Positions 57,796 through 64,000 of a stretch of DNA of 64,000 nucleotides are shown in pieces. Position 1 is the stretch's first letter, and each line of letters begins with the position of its first letter. The notes beneath the pieces are model-generated. The model saw nothing but the letters and a program-made list of their open reading frames with translations. It did not search any database and was not told the origin of the DNA. The stretch is from a virus: positions 1-64,000 of the IMG/VR virus record IMGVR_UViG_3300028859_000006, one strand, 5' to 3'. A program made the translations under genes and the position numbers.

Positions 57796-57803
57796 TTTAT
57801 AAT

Positions 57804-58412
57804 ATGAATAAGGTAGATATAGTTTGCATATTGGATATGTCTGGCTCAATGGGGTCGATAATAGTAAAAGCGAGAGAAGGATTTAACAAATTCTTAACGG
57901 AACAAAAGGAAAATGGAAATAAAATAAATTTTTCATTGATGTTTTTTGATACAAGTTTTTATATGCCATATAAAAACGTTGACATTAAAGAAGTAAATGA
58001 ACTTAATGAAAACACTTATTATGCTAATGGTGGTACTAGTTTATATGATGCGTTAGGATTTGCTTCAGATAATTATATAAAGCAACTAGGATCAACTAAA
58101 AAAAGTAAAAGAAGTGATAAAACATTATTTGTTATATTAACAGACGGAGAAGAAAATTCTTCTACTATATATAGTCGTGATATGATTAAATTAATGGTGA
58201 CAGATATGAGAGAAAATTTAAATATTGAATTTATTTATTTAGGTGCAAATCAAGATTCATGTTTTGTCGCAGAATCAATGGGAATGAGTAGAAGCAATTC
58301 ATTTAATTATGATGCTACGAATGACGGAATAATAGTAGCATATTCAAATATTTCTGCTGCAACGACTTATTATACCGAAAATAATGTAAAGGATAATCTT
58401 TTCCAAAAATAA
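57804..58412 (+). CDS. von Willebrand factor A domain protein
   Basis: A 202-residue single vWA domain: CILDMSGSMGS (residues 8-18) is the MIDAS DxSxS, NGGTSLYDAL holds the MIDAS Thr, and VILTDGEENSS the Asp. Such domains bind a divalent metal and a protein partner. No signal peptide, so cytoplasmic. Paired with the ribbon protein upstream, probably as one functional unit; exact role unknown. Confidence 0.85.
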   Translation: MNKVDIVCILDMSGSMGSIIVKAREGFNKFLTEQKENGNKINFSLMFFDTSFYMPYKNVDIKEVNELNENTYYANGGTSLYDALGFASDNYIKQLGSTKKSKRSDKTLFVILTDGEENSSTIYSRDMIKLMVTDMRENLNIEFIYLGANQDSCFVAESMGMSRSNSFNYDATNDGIIVAYSNISAATTYYTENNVKDNLFQK

Positions 58413-58447
58413 AGATAAAATAGTGAGATTTAATGAACCTTAAATAA

Positions 58448-58479
58448 CAAAAAAGAGAATCAATTGATTCTCTTTTTTT
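58448..58479. terminator. Bidirectional intrinsic terminator
   Basis: AAAAGAGAATCAATTGATTCTCTTTT, a near-perfect palindrome with A- and T-runs outside. Confidence 0.85.
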
Positions 58480-58888
58480 ATAAATTAAATTTTAATGCAT
58501 TTAGATAAATTTCGTAATTTTCTTTTGATATATCATTTATAATATTATCTATTTCTGTGATTTTTATTCTACCTAATTCTGAATATTTATCCATTATATA
58601 TTTTATAAATTTTGATATTTTTTCTATTTCTGAATCTATCCATCCTGGATTATCTAGTATAGTATTAATATCAAACAAAAAATAATCATTATTTGTGGAT
58701 AATCTTAAATTTAAAAAACAATTTCTTTGTATATCATTTTTATTATAACTAAACGCATAATCACAATTATATTCATATGAATAAATAATTTCATTTTGAT
58801 TTTTATTTATAAAATTATGTATATAATAAGCGAGTTCTTGAATTTTCTCTTTACTATTTGATTTTTCAAACTTTTTAATATATTTCAA
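58478..58888 (-). CDS. Tagged cassette protein, last in cluster
   Basis: A 136-residue member: N-tag MKYIKKFEKSNS, C-tag NALKFNL. Helical body (ELAYYIHNFINKNQN and later). Followed only by a terminator. Confidence 0.7.
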   Translation of the reverse strand: MKYIKKFEKSNSKEKIQELAYYIHNFINKNQNEIIYSYEYNCDYAFSYNKNDIQRNCFLNLRLSTNNDYFLFDINTILDNPGWIDSEIEKISKFIKYIMDKYSELGRIKITEIDNIINDISKENYEIYLNALKFNL

Positions 58889-58889
58889 T

Positions 58890-59135
58890 TTATTTAAATT
58901 TTATTTTTCCTTTTGCATTGGTTTTTTTATCTATTTCTTCTTCATCGATCCATATTTTAACTATTTCTTGAGTTTTAATATTAAATGCTTCAATATAATA
59001 ATCTGGTGATTTTAACTCATCATTTACATCTAAAATATGTACTAAATTTTCAACTTTCAAATTATTCTCAATCAACTTAACGAAATCTCCTTTCTTATAT
59101 TTAGGATTTTTTTCTATGTATTTAGCATTTTTCAT
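58890..59135 (-). CDS. SH3-like protein related to tagged members
   Basis: An 81-residue product, MKNAKYIEKNPKYKKGDFVK onward, ending KGKIKFK. Body matches the barrel of the 59689 gene (VKIIEVND and WIGESEID versus VHILDVND and WIDEEEID) but the canonical tags are absent. A de-tagged paralogue. Confidence 0.6.
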   Translation of the reverse strand: MKNAKYIEKNPKYKKGDFVKLIENNLKVENLVHILDVNDELKSPDYYIEAFNIKTQEIVKIWIDEEEIDKKTNAKGKIKFK

Positions 59136-59159
59136 AAGATATTATTTTTTTAAAATATG

Positions 59160-59684
59160 TTATAAATTAAATTTATTTACTGTTTTATCAAATTCTATTT
59201 TCTTTTTATATTCATCTACATTAAAAGTTTTATATTTATCATTTGAATGATGATATATATTACCATCATCTCCTATTTCAGCATCTACATTTCCTAAAAC
59301 ATCACATAATTTAGTAATGATTGTTAAGTTTTCACTATCATTTATTCTTTCAAAAAATCCAGATCCATGTCCATTTCTTGTCAACCATAAATCATTACCA
59401 ATTTGGTCATCTGTCATATCTTCAAAAACATCTCCTGCTGAATTAATAAACCATTCAACTTCTTTTACAATCTCATCTTTAGAATTTTCATCGATATCAT
59501 ATATATTTTTTCCTTCCCATGGATCATAATCTGTTTCATGACCTTCTTCAGTCCAAATTAATGCTGTTATATAGCTATCAACAGCAGTATCTATATCGTA
59601 ATCATTTTCAAATTCATTAATATCATGATATTCTTCGAAATCTTCATCATCGTCAAATTCTTCAAATATTTTTAAATGTTTCAT
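59160..59684 (-). CDS. Tagged cassette protein, acidic
   Basis: A 174-residue member: N-tag MKHLKIFEEFDDDEDF, C-tag TVNKFNL. Very acidic; it contains YITALIWTEEGHETDYDPWE and DLWLTRNGHGSGFFERI, a 'phage DUF' pattern I have seen without function. Shares its first ten residues with the next gene. Confidence 0.7.
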   Translation of the reverse strand: MKHLKIFEEFDDDEDFEEYHDINEFENDYDIDTAVDSYITALIWTEEGHETDYDPWEGKNIYDIDENSKDEIVKEVEWFINSAGDVFEDMTDDQIGNDLWLTRNGHGSGFFERINDSENLTIITKLCDVLGNVDAEIGDDGNIYHHSNDKYKTFNVDEYKKKIEFDKTVNKFNL

Positions 59685-59688
59685 AGTT

Positions 59689-60051
59689 TTACATATTAAA
59701 TTTGTTTGCTGTTAATAATAGTTCAAGTTCTTCAATTTCACTTGAAGTTAAATCTCTATCAATCTCACTTTCACCTATCCAAAATTCTTTTAATTCTCTT
59801 GTCTTTTTATGAATAGATATTACTTTATATCTTGGCTCATACATATCATCATCATTTTCATCAAAATCTGTATCGTTAACTTCAATAATTTTAACAAATG
59901 GACCTACAACATTCAATTCACTTTCAGAATCATCTAATTTTACATAATCTTCTAATTTTACATAATCTCCTACATGTTGAGATGTATAATGTCCTACTGG
60001 TGATAATTCGTCATCATCGTCAAATTCTTCAAATATTTTTAAGTGTTTCAT
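59689..60051 (-). CDS. Tagged cassette protein, SH3-like
   Basis: A 120-residue member: N-tag MKHLKIFEEFDDDD, C-tag TANKFNM. HVGDYVKLEDYVKLDD includes a duplicated YVKLxD, and the barrel is like the 58890 gene. Confidence 0.75.
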   Translation of the reverse strand: MKHLKIFEEFDDDDELSPVGHYTSQHVGDYVKLEDYVKLDDSESELNVVGPFVKIIEVNDTDFDENDDDMYEPRYKVISIHKKTRELKEFWIGESEIDRDLTSSEIEELELLLTANKFNM

Positions 60052-60056
60052 AATTT

Positions 60057-61439
60057 TTACATATTAAATTTATCTACATTTACAATATAACTATATTCAT
60101 TTATAATTTCAGGATTCAATATATTTGATTTCATTATTAATTTATAATTTTCATTATCATTTTCAATTAAGTATTTTTGAAATTCATAAGTTTTAAACCA
60201 TTCTAATATTTTTCCATTATATAATTTAGCAATTTCTAATAAATTTATATGCTTTCTATAATATTTAAACCAAATATCATAGTCATAATCATAAAATGCA
60301 TATTTTTTTTCCATTTTTTTAAACATTTCTAAATTATCTGTTTTAATCCAAATCGGAAATATATCATCAGGACTGTCTACATATTTACTAACTACATCAT
60401 CAATAGAGTTTTTTAAATTATCAAAATTAAGATGACTATAACTATCTTCATATTCAATAGTTTCATATCTTAAGTCATCAGAATCATATATATTAGATAA
60501 AAATTCTTTAATAGTTTTAACATTTAATTTATATTTTATCATATACTTAATCATAGTTTTATACTCAAAAACCAATTCTATCTGATATTTTTTTGTGTCA
60601 CTATCATGATTAGTATTATCATTAATATTAAAAGGCATTTTTTCTAATGCTTTCTTTGCTGCTATTTCTACTGCACGTTCATGAGCCATTGAAATTTCAC
60701 TTTCAAATGTTTCTAAATCATCAGTTAAATCTAAATATTTAAATAAGTCTGCTATTTTACCTTGTTCTGTAGGATCTATATTATCGTCAAAATAAAATAA
60801 CTTGGATAATTCTATAATTTTATCATTAGTTTCTTTTTTTGTATAATTACCCAAATAATCTAATTCTTCTTTATCAACATAGAATTCATAATTATTATTA
60901 TCTCGAGTTAATTGTAAAATAGAACTTATAGAACCATTTTCGATATCAAGTAAATTTTCAAGAACCTCAATATTAATAATTAAAGTGAATCCTTTCTCAT
61001 CATATGAAAATTCTTTTTCATATGGATAATGATAATTTTTTTCTGAATTTATTATTGCTTCATCTTCATCGAATCCAATATATTTGTTGATATCTTCTGG
61101 TTTAAATTTCTTTGATGATAATACTTTTATTAAATTTGGTATATTATCTATATTATCTTCAACATCAGAACTTTCTGTTATTGGATTATTTTTTAAATAT
61201 GCAACTTGTTTAGTTTGTTTAAATGTTAAGTCACTAAGTTTTTTAACTTTAATATTTATTTCATTATTTAATTCTGCTTGTGTTTTTCTATCTTTTTCGT
61301 TTTGAACTCTCTTTCTAAGTTTTTTGAGACTATCTTGCATATATGCAATCTTATCTGCAATGTTATCATCAATTTTGAAAGGTTTTTCGTTATTTATTTT
61401 GATTGGAGTAAAATATTCATAATTTTTAATATATCTCAT
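60057..61439 (-). CDS. Tagged cassette protein, largest member
   Basis: A 460-residue product: N-tag MRYIKNYEYFTPIK, C-tag NVDKFNM. The first 90 residues include a coiled coil (KIAYMQDSLKKLRKRVQNEK). The rest is acidic and unrecognised, with helix-rich blocks near the end (MFKKMEKKYAFYDYDYDIWF). It shows that the tags also occur on large proteins. Confidence 0.7.
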   Translation of the reverse strand: MRYIKNYEYFTPIKINNEKPFKIDDNIADKIAYMQDSLKKLRKRVQNEKDRKTQAELNNEINIKVKKLSDLTFKQTKQVAYLKNNPITESSDVEDNIDNIPNLIKVLSSKKFKPEDINKYIGFDEDEAIINSEKNYHYPYEKEFSYDEKGFTLIINIEVLENLLDIENGSISSILQLTRDNNNYEFYVDKEELDYLGNYTKKETNDKIIELSKLFYFDDNIDPTEQGKIADLFKYLDLTDDLETFESEISMAHERAVEIAAKKALEKMPFNINDNTNHDSDTKKYQIELVFEYKTMIKYMIKYKLNVKTIKEFLSNIYDSDDLRYETIEYEDSYSHLNFDNLKNSIDDVVSKYVDSPDDIFPIWIKTDNLEMFKKMEKKYAFYDYDYDIWFKYYRKHINLLEIAKLYNGKILEWFKTYEFQKYLIENDNENYKLIMKSNILNPEIINEYSYIVNVDKFNM

Positions 61440-61457
61440 AATAATATATATAATTTT

Positions 61458-61907
61458 TTATAGATTAAATTTTTTTGCACTTATTTTAATTAAAAGGTTA
61501 TTAATATATTCTTTTAATTCTATCATATCGTCTGAGGTTTTAATTGTAAAATCTCTAAATATAACATCAGGATTATATTTTTGAAATTTATTTTTATACC
61601 AATTCAATTGTAATTTACTCAATATATCATCTCTATTATAATCATCCGATAACGGAATTATATGTTCCATACTATTATAGTTATATGGTAATAAATTAAT
61701 ATCATCAACATGATTTAATATTATAAAAAAATATATATCATTAGTAAATAATTCAAATTTTATTTTTTTTGAATTTAAAAAATTAATAATATATGGTATT
61801 TTTTCAAAAAATTTATCACTAATAATTACTCCTGGTAATTTACCATATTCTCCTCCAACTTTAATATCGGACGGTTCTATTACTTTATAACTTTCTAAAT
61901 ATTTCAT
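61458..61907 (-). CDS. Tagged cassette protein, first in cluster
   Basis: A 149-residue member: variant N-tag MKYLESYKVIEPSD, C-tag SAKKFNL. IKVGGEYGKLPGVIIS resembles the barrel start. First gene of this minus-strand cluster, divergent from 62011. Confidence 0.7.
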   Translation of the reverse strand: MKYLESYKVIEPSDIKVGGEYGKLPGVIISDKFFEKIPYIINFLNSKKIKFELFTNDIYFFIILNHVDDINLLPYNYNSMEHIIPLSDDYNRDDILSKLQLNWYKNKFQKYNPDVIFRDFTIKTSDDMIELKEYINNLLIKISAKKFNL

Positions 61908-61956
61908 ATATAAACTTTATTTTATTATATTATTATATATAAAAAATATAAAATCA

Positions 61957-61988
61957 TTTGTGGGTATGCAAATTAATTTATATATTTG
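61957..61988 (+). promoter_or_regulatory. Bacteroidetes-type promoter
   Basis: TTTG at 61957-61960 and TATATTTG at 61981-61988, 20 bases apart. It lies inside a longer in-frame extension from 61960, so the ATG at 62011 is the start of the next gene. Confidence 0.75.
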
Positions 61989-62010
61989 CTTAAATAAAAA
62001 TAAAATAAAA

Positions 62011-62286
62011 ATGGCTAAGAAAAAAGATTCATATGTCTGTTCAGAGTGTTTAAATGAATTTCCTTCAAAGGAAATTTTTGCTGCATTAGTGCCCAATAGA
62101 GAGTATTATACAAATTATTGTAAAAAATGTTTAATTGATTTAGAAATTGATAAATGTAAAGCATATACAAGTAGTACATTCAAAGGTCCTTATATTTTAG
62201 TTAAAGATATTGGCAGTGAAAAAAAAGTAACGAAAAAGAAAACAACAACGAAAAAAACTACTAAAAAGATTATTAAAGAAAAATAA
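62011..62286 (+). CDS. Zinc-ribbon protein with basic tail
   Basis: From the ATG at 62011 the 91-residue product reads MAKKKDSYVCSECLNEFPSK, then YCKKCLIDLE, giving two CxxC pairs. The last 25 residues are almost all Lys and Thr (EKKVTKKKTTTKKTTKK), likely nucleic-acid binding. Possibly a DNA-binding or condensation protein. Confidence 0.65.
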   Translation: MAKKKDSYVCSECLNEFPSKEIFAALVPNREYYTNYCKKCLIDLEIDKCKAYTSSTFKGPYILVKDIGSEKKVTKKKTTTKKTTKKIIKEK

Positions 62287-62294
62287 TTATTTTT

Positions 62295-62720
62295 ATGAAA
62301 GATAATAAAGAGAAAATAAAAAAATTACGAAAATATTATTGGGATAATTGTAGTCATGCATCAAGAGAAGAGTGGTCAAATGAAGAAAATGATTTAAAAA
62401 ATGATATATCTTCAATATTTGGCAAATTTGATGTCACGGAAGAAAATATTAGTGATGATGAAATAGATAATTTAAAAAACTTAATAGATAATTGTGCTAT
62501 AGAAGTTAAAAAAAGCAAAATAAATAGTTATTTAAAATATTTAGATGAAAAAATTATATGGAGATGTGAATCACCATATAACATTATTGAAAAAGAAAAA
62601 ATTCAAACAAAATTTGATTATTTTTATAATTTAGATTATGATAAGATAGAAGAATCAGAATTGGATGATTTTTATGATTTAATTCAAAATTTTATGTGGA
62701 GTAAAAATGAAAAGAATTAA
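62295..62720 (+). CDS. Hypothetical acidic helical protein
   Basis: A 141-residue product with repeated acidic turns (VTEENISDDEIDNLKNLIDN; LDYDKIEESELDDFYDLIQN), suggesting an internal duplication. Overlaps the gmhA-like gene by 14 bases. Not recognised. Confidence 0.55.
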   Translation: MKDNKEKIKKLRKYYWDNCSHASREEWSNEENDLKNDISSIFGKFDVTEENISDDEIDNLKNLIDNCAIEVKKSKINSYLKYLDEKIIWRCESPYNIIEKEKIQTKFDYFYNLDYDKIEESELDDFYDLIQNFMWSKNEKN

Positions 62721-63282
62721 AAATATAATAAGAGAATCAATAAATGTAAAAGAATTAATTTATTCTGATGATACTTTAATTAAAACAATAGAAGATATTA
62801 CTAATTTGATGATTAAGTGCTTTAAAAATGACGGTAAAGTTCTTTTATGTGGAAATGGTGGAAGTGCTGCTGATGCTCAGCACATTGCTGCAGAATTATC
62901 AGGTAGATTTTATATAGATAGAGATCCATTATTTGCTGAAGCATTACATGTAAATACATCATATTTGACTGCTGTTGCAAACGATTATTCCTTTGATAAT
63001 ATATATTCAAGATTAATAAAAGGAATGGGTAGAAAAAATGATATTCTAATTGCAATCTCAACCTCAGGTAACTCTAATAATGTTTTTAATGCTTGTTATG
63101 AAGCTAATAAATTAGGAATGATAACTATTGCATTAACAGGTAAAGATGGTGGAAAACTCAAAGGAATAAGTAATTACACAATTAATGTTCCATCTGATAA
63201 TACACCAAGAATACAAGAATCTCATATTATGATTGGACATATCATATGTGAAATGGTAGAAGAAATAATGTTTAAAAAATAA
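62707..63282 (+). CDS. gmhA: Phosphoheptose isomerase-like SIS-domain protein
   Basis: A 191-residue SIS-domain protein. LCGNGGSAADAQHIAAELSG (47-66) and STSGNSNN (118-125) are the sugar-phosphate binding loops of GmhA, and IQESHIMIGHIICEMVE the C-terminal catalytic helix. GmhA converts sedoheptulose 7-phosphate to heptose 7-phosphate in ADP-heptose synthesis. Length is standard. The first residues MKRIKNIIRESIN resemble a head-targeting leader. The sugar epimerase at 42071 may belong to the same theme. Confidence 0.85.
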   Translation: MKRIKNIIRESINVKELIYSDDTLIKTIEDITNLMIKCFKNDGKVLLCGNGGSAADAQHIAAELSGRFYIDRDPLFAEALHVNTSYLTAVANDYSFDNIYSRLIKGMGRKNDILIAISTSGNSNNVFNACYEANKLGMITIALTGKDGGKLKGISNYTINVPSDNTPRIQESHIMIGHIICEMVEEIMFKK

Positions 63283-63291
63283 TAAAATCAA

Positions 63292-63690
63292 ATGAAAATA
63301 CGAAATGGATTTGTAAGTAACTCATCATCAAGCAGTTTTGTAGTAATTAAAGATTCTTTAACTAATAAACAAAAAGAAATGATTTATGATTATCAAAGTT
63401 ATGTTGAGTTTTTTAAAACTATTGATGAAATATGTATAGATAAATTCGAATATTGTGATACTGATCCATGGAGAATAGTTGATTATAATGATTTTATATT
63501 TGGTGAAACTTCAATGGATAATTTTAGTATGCAAGATTTTTTAGATTATATAAAAGTTGATCCAGATTCAATTAATTGGAACGAAGGATATAATGACGAG
63601 CCATATCAAAGTCAATTAGATTTTATAACTGAGTCAAAAAAAAAGTTTCGTAAAAAAAAACTTATTAAATTAAAATATAAAAAATATTAA
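63292..63690 (+). CDS. Protein with RNGFVSNSSSSSF N-terminal motif, RK-KL tail
   Basis: A 132-residue product starting MKIRNGFVSNSSSSSFVVIK, a leader that I have seen on many unrelated phage and bacterial hypothetical proteins and whose function is unknown to me. The body is acidic with YNDFIFGETSMDNFSMQDFL. It ends KKKFRKKKLIKLKYKKY, a basic version of the shared tail. Confidence 0.65.
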   Translation: MKIRNGFVSNSSSSSFVVIKDSLTNKQKEMIYDYQSYVEFFKTIDEICIDKFEYCDTDPWRIVDYNDFIFGETSMDNFSMQDFLDYIKVDPDSINWNEGYNDEPYQSQLDFITESKKKFRKKKLIKLKYKKY

Positions 63691-63695
63691 AATAG

Positions 63696-64000
63696 ATGAA
63701 AATTGAACCAAGTAGTTTTGTAGTTTCAAAAAAAGCGTTAAGTAAGAGACAAAAAGATATGATTATTAATTATGTTGATTGGATAAATATATTTATAACA
63801 AATGAAGATGATATTGATAAATTTAAAAATTATGAACCAAAATCTTGGAATATAACAGAATATAATGATTTAATATTTGGTGAAACATCTAAATATATAT
63901 TTGATATGATTGAATATTTAAAATATATAAGTGTTGATAGTAATTATATAATGTTTGATGACGGATGTACTGAACCAAGTGAAAATCAACTTGAATTTAT
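63696..64000 (+). CDS. Partial paralogue of the preceding gene
   Basis: Starts MKIEPSSFVVSKKALSKRQK and continues past the window edge. YNDLIFGETSKYIFDMIEYL matches the gene upstream (YNDFIFGETSMDNFSMQDFL), so this is a tandem duplicate. It has lost the RNGFVSNSS part of the leader but keeps SSFVV. Confidence 0.65.
   Translation, partial: MKIEPSSFVVSKKALSKRQKDMIINYVDWINIFITNEDDIDKFKNYEPKSWNITEYNDLIFGETSKYIFDMIEYLKYISVDSNYIMFDDGCTEPSENQLEF

Overview
The window is a very AT-rich stretch of a large tailed-phage genome, almost certainly infecting a member of the Bacteroidetes (Bacteroidota). Three observations support this. Genes are small, tightly packed and often overlap as ATGA. Most products are short proteins of unknown function mixed with typical large-phage auxiliary enzymes. 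Promoters match the Bacteroidetes sigma consensus (TTTG, about 19-20 bases, TAnnTTTG). No structural, replication or terminase genes were recognised, so this is an accessory region.

Layout. 0-7.7 kb: small plus-strand genes, a minus-strand NADAR-like gene and a PPP-type phosphatase. 7.74-8.4 kb: a gene-free stretch with three tRNA-like genes whose anticodon arms look abnormal. 8.5-16.4 kb: small plus-strand genes including PspC, HAD, NadD and a possible ADP-ribosyltransferase. 16.4-16.7 kb: a structured RNA. 16.7-18.2 kb: a metallophosphoesterase/glycosyltransferase pair. 19.6-24.6 kb: MgtC, a kinase/phosphatase and the nucleotidyltransferase part of a CCA-adding enzyme. 28.7-30.4 kb: a PPK2-HAD fusion. 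34.04-37.94 kb: a 3.9-kb gene-free island of repeated promoters and structured RNAs. 40-50 kb: mixed small genes, sugar epimerase, an HD protein, PARG-like protein and a DNA methyltransferase. 54-58 kb: cold-shock protein, GIY-YIG endonuclease, ribbon-helix-helix protein and a vWA protein. 62-64 kb: GmhA and two related C-terminal genes.

The most unusual protein-level feature is a family of 36 genes in seven clusters (18.2-19.5, 24.9-28.7, 31.7-32.4, 37.9-40.0, 50.1-53.4, 53.4-54.4 and 58.5-61.9 kb). Nearly all begin MKYIKxFE or a close variant and end (N)KFNL/I, whatever lies between: ankyrin repeats, leucine-rich repeats, SH3-like 'VGDYV' domains or unknown folds. The N-terminal tag resembles the capsid-targeting sequence of T4 internal head proteins, so I infer that these may be packaged, injected proteins. 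A second C-terminal motif, RKxKLxKLxE, is shared by about fifteen other small proteins.

The most unusual RNA-level feature is the 34-38 kb island. It has ten near-identical promoters, six copies of a cloverleaf-like RNA with a conserved GAAGCUUGC loop and compensatory stem changes, a second three-copy covarying motif, tRNA-like elements and at least three larger folded RNAs. The phage also encodes a CCA-adding nucleotidyltransferase and, 20 kb away, a separate HD domain like the one usually fused to it. None of the tRNA-like genes encodes a full CCA end. Several genes concern NAD and ADP-ribose (NadD, NADAR, PARG-like, possible ART and a nucleoside deoxyribosyltransferase-like protein), consistent with countering NAD- or ADP-ribose-based host defences. 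All functional calls rest on motifs read by eye.
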